Shown here piece after piece: positions 52,905 to 62,375 of a DNA stretch of 64,000 bases. The position numbers and the translations under genes were made by a program. The stretch spans positions 64,139-128,138 of the forward strand of contig VXCM01000120.1 of assembly GCA_014773175.1 (NCBI GenBank). Reading direction: 5' to 3'. How positions within the stretch are numbered: the stretch's first letter is position 1; the number at the start of each line of letters is the position of its first letter. This DNA is from Lucifuga dentata (Eukaryota > Chordata > Actinopteri > Ophidiiformes > Bythitidae). A model generated the notes under the pieces. That model had not been told where the DNA came from. It did no database searches and was given only the letters and a program-made list of their open reading frames with translations.

Positions 52905-55209
52905 CTAACTTGCCATTTCTGCATGCACAGGTGTTTGGCATTATTTTCACCATCTGCCAGGGGAAGATCATTGACAAATTCAGCACTCTAGCAGGAAACA
53001 TCTTCCTATGTGTGTTTCTTTTAATCGGCACAATAATGACTGGTAAGGCCCTCCTGTCTCCATGTTCTGTTGCTGTGAACTTTGCTGAGTAGGAGTCATA
53101 ACAAGATCCCGGGTTTATGTCATAAATGCATGAGAATTGTCAATGTTTGTCAGGAACATAATCATTTCTAAGAAAATGTGGGTCATGGTTACTGTGTAAC
53201 TTCGTAAACTCTTAAAGGGGTTAATATTGTGCAGACAGAATAATCCCAAAGTATGGGCATATTTTAGCTGTATTATAGATGTATAGATAATGTAGAATTT
53301 GCCACCTATCAACAGGGAGACTATATTACCTGAAATGCAGCAGAGGATTCAGGGTTAAATAGCAAAGAATGATGTGCTGTTTTTAACTAAACTAACTAAA
53401 ACACCATGTAACCACAGGCATCATCTTGTTCTAGTGAATGTGTTCAATTATGCAAAGCATTTAAACAGAAGATTCTTATAAAACAGGTCAGTGGGTGGAG
53501 CAGGAAGAAATTTGTTGAAGGCTTTTAACTGAGTAATGGAAAATTTTGGTTCAGTCAGAAAGTAACAAACATAGTGTTGGTGTTCACACAAATGGACATA
53601 CAGGGCTTTTAGGTTTGACTGCTTAGGATTATATGCCTCAGTGGGCACTAGATCCAACACAAGGCCACTCAGGTCTTTTTGCATGGGCCACTGCAGCGCT
53701 TATGAACAATACAGTATAACTTCAAAACACATTAGCCACTCAAGCGCTAAACTCCATTCACACCAAGATGCTTTAATGAGACTTTTATGTCTGCAAAGGT
53801 CAGAACACTGACTCACTGTTTTCTGTAACTTACTCAGCTTTGCAAAATCTGAGTGGACTTGATGTTGTGGTTGTTGTGCAGTTCTGAATCTGAAACAGCT
53901 TTAGTTAAAAAAAAAAAAAAAAANTAAAAAAAAAAAAAAAAGGTCCTGTTTACTGAACTTCCATTTTTTCGACTACTGTTATCAGTGATTCTTGGAACTG
54001 CTGACCAAACTGTACAACAAGTCAAAAATGCCCTTACAGTTTTTGCTCTCCATAATTAATAATTATGGAGCAAAAACTGTTAATTCATATTTACACTTAG
54101 AAAGATTAGATTGCTAGGAAATTATTTCTCTTTAAATGGAACATGAGCTGTTTTATAATGGAAAATTTGGAGCAAAGTTTTGAGTTTTTGAGATTTGAAT
54201 TACACAATCTTAGGAAATACTTTTACACAGTAATACTGTAATAGAGCTACTGTTTTGACTGTAATATATCTGTGTATTGGAGCCATCTAGTGGTTGGTCA
54301 GCTTTATTACAGCATAATTCTTTTTAAACTCATATGCAGAAGTTAATCATTTTCACTGGATTATGAACTTCTGCATATGAAATCAATGGCCGCAAAGTCT
54401 TTAGTTAATTTTTTTCTTATGTTAACTAAGGCTGTACTATCACAGTNCCCCCCATTTCTGTTAACCCAACTTTTACACTTTTACTCCTCATAGGACCCCT
54501 GGATCTCCCTCAACTCTTGCAAATCTGTTATTGGCAATATTGTTTTCTTGTTGTATATGATCTGCAATGTTTCCTTCGTTCATCACTGTCTAACTTTCAG
54601 ATATTTTCCAGTAGTTAAAATATTCTTGACATTACATCACGTGAGCTTTAACTTTACTTTATCTTTATTTTCCTACAGGTTTAATCAAGTCTGATCTGCG
54701 AAGACAAAAAGCAAACCAGACAGCCAAAGCCACAGTAAGTAAAGGCGGGCCAACAAAAGTGTGCCATGCTTTGATTGTTGGTGATATTGTATACTCGATG
54801 GAAGCTTTAAGACCAGATAATAACTCAAGGAAAATTCTTGTGCTATGCTAAAATTAACTAATTTCATGCTGTCTGTTCTGTCTGTTTTTGATGTTCCTGT
54901 TCTGGCTGACTGCATGTCTGCGCTAAATACGGCATTTCCTTGAAGTCGTTGTTGAATATGGCTTGCTACACTGCTACGCTATCTCTCCTGAAAGTTGTAA
55001 GAGTGCATGCATCTGTTATTTCACAAGCATTATCACATCCCTACTTGGGTTTGTGGTGGTGAATAACTGCCAAGGGGCACTTTGATCTCAGATTGGAGAT
55101 TTGTAGTGATCAGTAGCTGTTGTTTTAGGCGGAGGGGCAGTTGTCGGGACAGGACTATGGAGCCACAACCCTGCTCTCCTCACCACAGACTGTCAAGGCT
55201 GATCAGTAA
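37427..55209 (+). CDS. flvcr2: FLVCR2 major-facilitator transporter, isoform with first exon 1a
   Basis: MFS choline/haem-type transporter; human FLVCR2 is a brain-endothelial choline transporter mutated in Fowler syndrome. Exon 1a is 37427-37990 (188 codons, GTAGGC donor). Shared exons are 41240-41381, 45911-46057, 47033-47100, 48148-48251, 50118-50228, 52299-52404, 52931-53042, 54679-54734 and 55129-55209. All phases agree and the product is 496 aa. Exon 1a encodes a 44-residue cytosolic N-terminus and about the first five transmembrane helices, with [10 protein letters not shown] and [17 protein letters not shown] as in mammals. Trp (37625-37627) and Gln (37892-37894) correspond by hand count to human W102 and Q191, and Tyr in exon 4 (47053-47055) to Y325, recalled choline-site residues. 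Exon 3 has a non-consensus donor (GTTGGT). AATAAA signals lie at 55953 and 56165. Confidence 0.94.
37991..40061 (+). other. Interval between flvcr2 first exons 1a and 1b
   Basis: About 2.1 kb of non-coding sequence holding a truncated MITE (38319-38745) and a poly-A/N join (39034). No third first-exon candidate is visible. Any promoter for exon 1b would lie here or upstream. Confidence 0.6.
38319..38745 (-). mobile_element. MITE copy 5 (TTAAAGGACC family), right end missing
   Basis: Begins TTAAAGGACCATACCGGTG and follows the family in the copy-3 orientation, with the CAATGGCAGTC and CCAGTAGTATTTTG blocks. It lacks the terminal repeat at the right. Sits between the two flvcr2 first exons. Confidence 0.7.
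40086..55209 (+). CDS. flvcr2: FLVCR2-like transporter, isoform with alternative first exon 1b
   Basis: A second complete first coding exon, 40086-40803, ends in phase 0 at the same GNQ codon as exon 1a, with a GTTTGT donor, and can splice to the shared exon at 41240. As assembled it is frame-broken: 40442-40507 is repeated at 40509-40574 with an N at 40508. Removing 67 nt leaves 651 nt, 217 codons, open throughout, for a 525-aa protein (human 526). It has a 73-residue N-terminus unlike that of 1a (SECGCEEW near the start). Its transmembrane part matches 1a at about 93 of 144 positions. The pocket Trp is kept (40371-40373), but the Q191-equivalent is Thr (ACT, 40705-40707) and the Arg nine residues later is Tyr. 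A good acceptor (CTCTCACACTCCAG, ending at 40061) lies just upstream, so a non-coding 5' exon may precede it. A separate upstream promoter is possible but not shown. Confidence 0.85.
40442..40574. repeat. 66-bp direct repeat around an N inside flvcr2 exon 1b (assembly artefact)
   Basis: Exact 66-bp copies at 40442-40507 and 40509-40574 with N at 40508. Deleting one copy and the N restores the reading frame and the splice phase, which shows the duplication is not real. Confidence 0.92.
41382..45910 (+). other. flvcr2 intron 2
   Basis: The largest intron (4.5 kb), with GTAAGA donor and TCAG acceptor. Contains the 64-bp assembly duplication (43389-43517), a poly-A/N run at 44264 and a (TG)n tract at 45026-45049. 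No nested gene recognised. Confidence 0.7.
43389..43517. repeat. 64-bp direct repeat around an N (assembly artefact)
   Basis: Positions 43389-43452 are repeated exactly after the N at 43453. Lies in flvcr2 intron 2, so it does not affect coding. Confidence 0.85.
46058..47032 (+). other. flvcr2 intron 3
   Basis: GTTGGT donor (weak) and TTCACAG acceptor. No repeat family recognised. Confidence 0.6.
47233..47728 (-). mobile_element. MITE copy 6 (TTAAAGGACC family) in flvcr2 intron 4
   Basis: Starts TTAAAGGACCATACCAG and ends GGTATGATCCTTTAA, 496 bp. It is followed by two short tandem pieces reading TTAAAGGGCCCAGTATG that look like broken end repeats. Confidence 0.75.
48699..49336 (+). mobile_element. 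MITE copy 7 (TTAAAGGACC family) with internal palindrome, flvcr2 intron 5
   Basis: Begins TTAAAGGACCATACCGG and ends ATTCTCCTTTAA, 638 bp, with copy-1 block order. It carries an extra inverted repeat: 38-nt arms at 48994-49031 and 49069-49106 with about four mismatches. This could be a second small element inserted in the first, or a hairpin specific to this copy. Confidence 0.75.
49951..50012. repeat. Compound (ACT)n/(AAT)n microsatellite
   Basis: Trinucleotide tract ending about 105 bp before flvcr2 exon 6 (50118). It lies outside the acceptor tract of that exon. Confidence 0.8.
50245..50330. repeat. (TTCC)n microsatellite
   Basis: Tetranucleotide tract, degenerate at its right end, starting 16 bp after the donor of flvcr2 exon 6. 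The exon is therefore bracketed by two microsatellites. Confidence 0.8.
51393..51821. mobile_element. Foldback MITE with GGAGCCCC termini, flvcr2 intron 6
   Basis: About 430 bp. The left terminus is GGAGCCCCGAAAGGGTTATG and the right, reverse-complemented, is GAGCCCCTAAAGGGACATG. Inside is a long near-perfect hairpin with arms of about 46 nt (from about 51520 to 51569 and from about 51586 to 51632). A second imperfect hairpin lies at about 51709-51768. There is no coding capacity. The family is not recognised. Confidence 0.65.
52405..52930 (+). other. flvcr2 intron 7 with TG tract
   Basis: A (TG)n tract at 52866-52902 lies directly upstream of the acceptor of the exon at 52931. Such tracts can take the place of a pyrimidine tract and influence splicing. 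Confidence 0.65.
54036..54080. repeat. 45-nt near-perfect palindrome
   Basis: Reads from ACAGTTTTTGCTC to its inverse GAGCAAAAACTGT with an AT-rich centre and one small bulge. Resembles the perfect hairpin at 21153-21198 in scale. Confidence 0.75.
54282..54293 (-). promoter_or_regulatory. CTCF-like motif (minus strand) in flvcr2 intron 8
   Basis: The minus strand reads CCACTAGATGGC, a full match to CCASYAGRKGGC. It faces the plus-strand site at 28976, forming a convergent pair around batf and most of flvcr2. Confidence 0.5.
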
Positions 55210-56877
55210 ACCTTTCTTCTTCCAAAATAATCTTCTCAGATCTTAGCTCATCACACAGATCAACAAAGGTAGGAGCACAGCTGCACCAGAAATCAGAACA
55301 CACTCAATAATCATCCGCACTAGCTTCACATCCTTTCACCCTCACTGGTAAACATTCCAATCAGGCCTCAATTTCCTAAGCTCACTATTCACAGTCATGC
55401 ACAGATGAAATTGTTTCTGCTGGTTTTGATCTTAAGCCCTTTTAAATTTGTGATTTTCTGCAAATACCCCTGTAAAGATGCGTGCTGTTAAACTTGGCTC
55501 AGTTAATAACTATCCCCATCACAACCAATGCACCTGACATGTCTGTCACTAGGGCCATATAGTGCTAAAAGAAAGGTGAGATTGGTTGTGTTGAAATTTG
55601 GGGGCATGAACCTGCAGATGATCCAGCTGATAAAAGTAGGTCAGAGCTCAGCCGAAACTGAGAGTCCTCCCAAAATTAGATGGTCTGTTCCAGACAAACA
55701 AAACTGATGGTGCTTTCCAGTGATCCTTCTTTAAAGCCCAATGCAGTGGAAATTTTAAATTTAAATTAAAACATAGTTTTTGCACCAGCGTAACTTAACA
55801 AACATGACATATTGACAAGGATTATTGGATATTTTACTTTGCTTGCTTTACTTTACTTAGATCAAAGATTTTGATTGTCCATTTAGAAAATAAAATTTTA
55901 TTTCCTGTGTATACTTCACACCACTGCAGACAAATAATTGAATTGTTGAATTAATAAACCTATTTTGATTAACAGGTACCATCAGATTGTGAGAACGGAA
56001 GAATATCAGCACCTATTATATTCAAAGAAGCCAAGCTCTAGACACACAAACGCACACACTTGCTGTGAAAATGTAATCTCCTTCCTGTTACCGTGGGATG
56101 GGAAAGACAAAGACACAATCAGAACATGTTTAGAGCTACTCTCTTTCTAAAAACACTTTAAGTGAATAAATGTTTAATTAACTATCAACATGTTGATAAT
56201 ATGCTGCATGTGCATGATTAAAATCTGGTAATCAATGTAACATTGATATTTTTACAGTCCATAAAAAACTTTTAAGTTTTTATTTTTAATATTTGAGTTG
56301 AATTACTATCAATAAGCCTGCCAAAAGACTGGAAACATTTAGTTTCTGCCTTCAACATTATGTCTGACAGTATTTTTAATGTGTACAATTATGTATATAT
56401 GATATGATTGATTTATTATATTTGAAAAAATAGATGACACAAATGGATGGAGGGATGGATATATGGATGGATGAATTATGGAAGTATTCTTTGTCATGTT
56501 TACCCATTAAACAAAATTTCTCAAATTTCTTGTCTTAATTTTGTTACTGGTATATATTTTTCTCAAACATTACATTGTGTTAAAGATGAATTATGGCCAG
56601 AGAGCAACACAACAAACACATCAACTGCTCCCAATAAGAGCCAGACATCAATAGCACATTTTCTCATAATATAATTTTTTAGATCTATTATAAAGGGTTG
56701 GGAAAAAATATAAAAGATTAAAATGGAGAAAAAAAAAAGACAGAAAATATACAATTATACAATTACAGCAGTCAGGGAGATGACAGGCATTCCCGTGGGC
56801 TCTCCAAAAAACATACAAACAAAAACCCTTTATTGGTATTTTATCGATGTACCTATTTAGTGCATTACTGTAGCAAG
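55210..56877 (+). other. flvcr2 3' UTR and downstream spacer
   Basis: AATAAA signals at 55953-55958 and 56165-56170 suggest transcript ends within about 1 kb of the stop codon. No further gene recognised. Confidence 0.5.
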
Positions 56878-56892
56878 CCACTAGATGGCGCC
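56878..56892 (+). promoter_or_regulatory. CTCF-type motif (plus strand) downstream of flvcr2
   Basis: CCACTAGATGGCGCC matches the CTCF core at every position. Diverges from the minus-strand motif at 54282-54293. Confidence 0.55.
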
Positions 56893-57000
56893 TAGCGCTC
56901 GGAGGGACATTAACCTTTAAGTACCTACCGTAGAATATTTACTCGTACACACGTGCACTTGGGGCATAATGCGGTCTGCTGGTTTTAGCTACAGGTAAGT
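56893..57000 (+). other. Possible untranslated first exon of a downstream gene
   Basis: A short, less AT-rich patch just after the CTCF motif ends in CTACAG followed by a consensus GTAAGT donor at 56995. No protein can be read. In mammals the next gene after FLVCR2 is TTLL5, so this could be a 5' UTR exon of that gene; this is conjecture. Confidence 0.2.
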
Positions 57001-58644
57001 TTAGCTTCTTCTTAACTAAGAACACACACCCGTGTTTAAGTATTAAGCTGGTCCTTAAATCACCTTACACTGAATTAGTTTGTTATTTTGAGGTGCAACA
57101 GAAAAGATCAGCCCACAAGCTAACATGCGCAGCTAGCGCACCTGTTGAATTAGCCACTGGTTAAGCTAACAGATTTAACAAGTTATATAATACAACAATT
57201 AACACGCTAAAAACAAAAAACAAGTACTGGATCATGTGCAAGTACACATGATTCCGTGCTAGTAATGGGCAGCTATACCTGTTTCACAGTTGCAGTTCTT
57301 TATTTCTGTTCTCAGTCGTGTCTGTATGTTTTGATAACTTATTGAAGTCTAGGTTAAAGAGCAACAAAGATGAAGAAAGGGATTTAGTGTGCAATATGAA
57401 CGATGTTATATTGTTTTGTATCATAAGTGACACAATGTAGAGACTTGAATTGAGGTTGTTATATGTGCTTGTCCAACTCCCTGACACCTGTCAGGAGCAG
57501 TACCATATCATACAGAATCTATAGTATAGATGACGTGTCCTGGAGTCTTTTAACATAGACTCATTGTTTTATATTTTTTATCATGACAAATTATATGCTT
57601 TCCTTCATTAGACCACAACATACAGTCTTGAACATGCTTGAGATTCTGCCATTCAGGAAATATGATTGTGTTTTTATACTGTATTCTTTAGCCTTTTAAC
57701 CGTAGATATCTTTCTTGTGTGTCAGTTAAGTTCGTTATTAGTGTGAATAATTTTTTAACAGATTTTTTTTTCCACATATGATTTTGGAATGGCAGCACAA
57801 TCAGTTGGTAAAGGTCTAAAATTAAATGTGTGATCTGCTAGTCAAAGTTTTGCAAAAATAGACTGCACTTATCCTTCTTGGCCACATGGTGGTGTCATTG
57901 AAACATAATATCTGCACTTCAGCAGGATAGACGAGGGAACAAGCAAGGGGCACTAGAAAAAAGTATGATTTTGTTGACATTTGTATGTCTCCAGTGACAG
58001 TTGTTGATACTGTTGAATAATATTGGAAATGGCTGGTTACTCCACAACATGTAATTTAGCAGACATGTAGCAGACATCTGAATAAATCACTAATACCATA
58101 CTATTAACTTCTCATTGGCATGAAGAGATAAAATGAACAGAGAGATGATGAGGAGCTCTATGATGAGATCATCATGACCACGGGCCAATACCGTGATTCT
58201 CTCATGATCTCATTGTTCTCTGGTAAACTAATGACTGATCCCTTGTGTAGATTGGTCAGTAAAATTTCTATCAGAAGCAGCTTTGGGAGTATCACAGGGT
58301 TCTTAGTGCTTAGATGTGAGGCAAAACAGGGAATTTGTGATTGGCATCATTAAAAAAAAAAATTACCAGAGTTTATACAAAACTATTGGCACGATAATTT
58401 CATCACTACCACAGTGAAGCAATTCTAAAGTACAGCATTCTACTGTACCATTGCGGTATTACCACTGATATTGTATTATGAAAAACTAGGACCATACTAC
58501 TGTAAAATAACATCTACTAGTAATCAACAAAAACATGTTGTACAGAACACTCAGTACAATCCAATGCAACATTCCTGCAGCAAATCCTGCCTTTTTCATG
58601 CTTACAATGTTAAGTTTTTCTTTACATTGTGTCAGATCACCTCT
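57001..58644. other. No gene recognised
   Basis: AT-rich sequence with no exon-like or repeat-family signal that I can name. Confidence 0.5.
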
Positions 58645-58878
58645 GTGGTCGTTTCTGATGCTGTAGTGAAATGCTGGAGGGATTTTATCCCAGTTTCATA
58701 GAAATCCTTTTCTTGTTTTTCCAAAAAAAAAAAAAAAAAAAAAATCCATCAGAGCTGATTTGGCATAATCATCTGAGGCGAAATGGGTTTCAGCTCAAGC
58801 CTTTTTCATGTTTGGGAAGAGGTGAAAATCTGCAGGCACCAAATCAGGCAAACAGGGATGCTGAATTAATTCAAAGCC
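58645..58878 (-). pseudogene. Mariner-family transposase remnant (C-terminal part)
   Basis: Minus-strand translation gives FELIQHPCLPDLVPADFHLF, then a stop, then HFASDD, and after a T-run EKDFYETGIKSLQH. This is the order of conserved blocks at the C-terminal end of mariner transposases: the PDL-AP-DFHLFP block with the last catalytic Asp, then FxSDD, then FYxxGIxxLxxR. An in-frame stop, a frame shift at the 22-T run and loss of the N-terminal part show it is dead. Terminal repeats were not located. Confidence 0.75.
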
Positions 58879-59689
58879 ACAATAATGAAGAGAAACCATG
58901 GAGACACCTGACATGCAGGTATTCCTTTCCTCCATTTTGTACAGACCTTTAGGTACCTCAGACTTTTACGTTACAAATCATTTATCTTAAATGAATGCAA
59001 CTGATGCATAAAAATATGAATAAAATCATCATATCGGTACTTTCTCAAAAAAACAAACAAAAAAAAAAAAACAATGCTAACTTTCTTGCTAATGTGTCTG
59101 CTCAGAATTTATGAAACCCAGTATGAGCTTCACAAGAGGGTTTACTGCCATGTTATTGGATTTGAATACATTGTACAAGCGGTTCTGTTTCTCTGGTCAC
59201 TGAGTGTATAACAGGAATAAGCTGTACTGTTCCCAATTTAGTGCGCTATTTCCTTTTTTTGGACTTAAGTAACAAAATGAAACAGAAAAACATATGTTCA
59301 CTATCTACATACAAGAAATTTCCAAAATCCTGGCAGGGCAGGTCCTCCATGAGCTGCTGATTTATGTATTCCAGATAGTATAACATCTGGACCTGATCTG
59401 CTTCACTACTGGCACCCATGGCTCAATTTTGGTAATGGCAACAGTCATGTGGGCCATAAACAAAGCCAGAGCTTGGGTGAGTTGCAGCCAGATTGTGGCG
59501 TGCTGTTAATGGGCCAAATCATACTGCCAACATATACACAAAGCAAAATGTGAATGCATGTTGCAGTAAAATACATGTTAAACAAGAAGGAACTCCAAGA
59601 GTGCAAACTTCCACTAAGGCCAGGAGAATCCCATATTAAAAAACATCCCCACTGATCACTGCTAAATCCAGATCTTGTGTTTTGGTTAA
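58879..59689. other. No gene recognised
   Basis: May include more of the decayed mariner copy, but I could not align it. A poly-A-like run lies near 59050. Confidence 0.4.
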
Positions 59690-59951
59690 AAAAAAAAAAA
59701 GAAAAGAAAAGCCACCACGGTAAATTTCATTGAAACTGGCCCATTAGCATTGATTTTATAGGCTCAAAACTTAGTCTGGATCCTGGATCTAGAACAAGGC
59801 CTGGATCATCTCCAAAATGTAATCACTTCTTCCTGTCAACGTTACCTCTGTCCCCCAAATTTCATCCAAATCTGTCCATAACTTTTGGAGAGATCCTGCT
59901 TAAAAAAAAAAAACAGCCAGAAAACGCCCTGACTCCTTGGCAGTGGTAATA
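59690..59951 (+). repeat. LINE 3'-end-like dispersed repeat
   Basis: Contains GGATCATCTCCAAAATGTAATCACTTCTTCC, broken here for length only in naming, then CAAATCTGTCCATAACTTTTGGAGAGAT and ends CTCCTTGGCAGTGGTAATA. This layout, ending CTCCTTGGCGGAGGTAATA, is a very common vertebrate repeat that I associate with LINE (RTE/CR1/L2-type) 3' ends. The exact family is not certain. Confidence 0.5.
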
Positions 59952-59966
59952 GTGTTTGTGCACAAT

Positions 59967-60130
59967 TGTATACAGGTTGGCTTGGTGGTTAACACTGCTG
60001 TTTCACAGCAAGAAGGTCCAGGGTTTGAATCTCACAAGGACCTTTCTGTGTGCAGTTTGCGTTGTCTCCCTGTTTCTGGTTTGCTTCCAAACCAGTCTAA
60101 CAAACGTAGGTGAATTGGAAACCCTGAAGA
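59967..60130 (+). repeat. tRNA-like SINE fragment (fish type)
   Basis: GGCTTGGTGGTTAACACTG (box A-like), CACAGCAAGAAGGTC and CCAGGGTTTGAATCTC (box B-like), followed by CTGTGTGCAGTTTGCGTTGTC and GTAGGTGAATTGGAAACCC. This is the order seen in a widespread teleost SINE-like repeat. Diverged, so old. Confidence 0.65.
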
Positions 60131-61654
60131 CACACAATGGTGCTTCCCAGATATTAACAATTTACACCACTAGTGCAGTGCCCGTTGAAAACGTGCATGT
60201 TCGTACCAGGTAGGACTTTATGGTGTGTGCTGCAGCCTGCCATAATTTTGTTCTGCACGTCCTCATGAGCTAGCTTTGTTTGCAGTGCTCGTGGAGCGGA
60301 GCATATGCTGCCGCACCCGGAATGTATCCTGCTGCGCGGACTACTTTTTACCAGCACACCTCAATTCGAGAACCACTCATCCATTTTGCACGTGACACTG
60401 TACGTCCTTGGATCCTGAGTAATGAACCTGCCGAATATCAACTTCATACAGTGCCAGGTTCCAGAAATATTGGTGCCACAGACAGAGATTCCTGCTTTTT
60501 ATAGTTAGATGATTCATTGACCACAAAACCCAAAACCTAAAATCCATAGTTAATAATATTGACCACTGTCATTCTATAGAGAGGTGGAGTAAAGGAGCAT
60601 CGTGTGCTCAGCTGGACGTGTGTGTGTGTGTGTGTGTCTGTTCACATGTGAGGATTATGGGCTCGACTGCCGACCTCACAGAAGCTACAAACAAAACATT
60701 TACTTGGCAGCGAGCGCTGGAGTGCAGATACATCGCATCACACTTAGAGCATAAGCAGATATTGAGAGCATGATGATGAATTGGAGGGAAGGACGTGAAG
60801 GGAGGCTGAACTGAGCCCAGCATGACGTAGCGCCTCCTGTTTATGCTGCCTGTTCACACGGCAGCAGAGATTGATGGCGCTGGCCGCAAGCTGCACACAG
60901 TAGTAAAGAGGAAGCTGTTTGCACTCTGCATGATCACACAGCACACAGATTGTTTAATTGAGAGAGGAAAAAAAAACACAAGCAGATGAGCGTCAGCGCT
61001 AAGGTGTGAGAAGGAAACAAGGAGACAAAGGTTTAATGATTAGTAAGGAAAATCTTGAGATTGAAAGAATAGAGTTGAAAGTATTAGCAGGATGTTGAAG
61101 GTGAAATTGTAGTAAGTGTGGTAAAGATTTTGTCATACACAGACGGTCGCTCGGTGTATTTTGGAGCACCTGCCAGACAAGCGCCTCATCTGTGCACGTT
61201 CTGGTGAAAAGTATCTTCGTCTCACATTGACTGCAGAGAAGGGAGGTGCTGTGGTAGAGTCAAAATGATTCTTGATATTTAATCCTGGCTCATTGCCAAA
61301 GCTCTGTGCTTGGTACCAGTGTTTGTTTTATACTTAAACACTTCACACAAAAGATAACGACTCATTTTTCTTATTTTCAGTGTGCGTGGGAGTGGAGTGC
61401 TTGAAATACCAAACAGACAAATTTTCTGTTTGGTTTTCTTTGTGCACATACACAAACACACACATGTCCATTTAGTTTTCTTAGGACTAGTTAGTAAGTG
61501 GAGGAAATATGGCAGTAGCAGACAATATAATAACTCCAAAGGCCATCATATCTAGTATGTAGATTTAAAACACCAATACAAATTGCTGTGTTACATCCCA
61601 GCATAAGTTGATTTAGATTTTATTTGGAGTGCCTTTGTCAAAATTACTTTATGC
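60131..61654. other. No gene recognised
   Basis: Holds a short (TG)n tract at 60618-60638 and a moderately GC-rich stretch at 60.6-60.9 kb that could be regulatory. No exon can be supported. Confidence 0.4.
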
Positions 61655-61960
61655 ATTCATTACCTCCACTGAGGAGTTTACATTTTTAATCTGTGCTTTT
61701 TTTTGCTTTTTTTTTTATTGTTAGCGGGATTACTCTAAAAGTTATCAGCTGATCTTGTTCGAAACTTGGGAGGGTGGGGCATGGCCAAGAGAAGAAACTA
61801 TTAAATTTTGGTGCCAATCTGGATCCAGAGCAAATCTAGGGATGTTTGAAATCATTTCTGAACATTACAAGATAGGGAATTTTGTGTTTGATATAGATGT
61901 CTTTGTCAATTTTTCGAAAAACGAAACACCAGTTGCAATGACTAAATAGGCATATTTATC
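61655..61960 (+). repeat. LINE-associated dispersed repeat
   Basis: Contains GTTAGCGGGATTACTCTAAAAG, then GAAACTTGGGAGGGTGGGGCATGGCCAAGAGAAGAA, and ATTAAATTTTGGTGCCAATCTGGATCC. It is the same kind of repeat whose 3' part is seen at 59690-59951. Typical of LINE-type untranslated ends in fishes; the family assignment is from memory. Confidence 0.5.
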
Positions 61961-62343
61961 CCTTGATAGACTATTTGATCTGAATCCAGATCAGATTGAC
62001 TCAAATGTATATTTATAGTGCTGCATTTCTGTGCCACAGCAGTATTAGCCTTGAATTTTGTCACACAAAAAGGGCATCATAGTGTTTCTGTTTGGTGCGT
62101 TGTGGCTGTTTTGATTAGTTACAGCAGTTGAAGACTAATTTCTTCCAGTGTTCCCTCAGGCTTATGTGTTGTCTTTTTTTTTTTTTTTTTTTNTTTTTTT
62201 TTTTTTTTTTTATGGGAAAAATGGCTCAGCCTGTAAAAATGGAAAAATCACTTAATATCCTCCACCACCAGAGCTACTGTTCTGGCTTTTAGAGTGTGAT
62301 GCTCCACCTACCCAGTCTTCCGGAGATTGGATCTCCATTAAAT

Positions 62344-62375
<32 letters not shown>

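Larger units (their letters stand above)
53043..54678 (+). other. flvcr2 intron 8
   Basis: Contains a poly-A/N join (53924), a 45-nt near-perfect palindrome (54036-54080), a CTCF-like motif (54282-54293) and an N at 54447. No exon recognised inside. Confidence 0.6.

Noticed and set aside
58671..58952. 93-codon plus-strand open frame
   Set aside because: It is antisense to a mariner transposase relic and includes a poly-A run.
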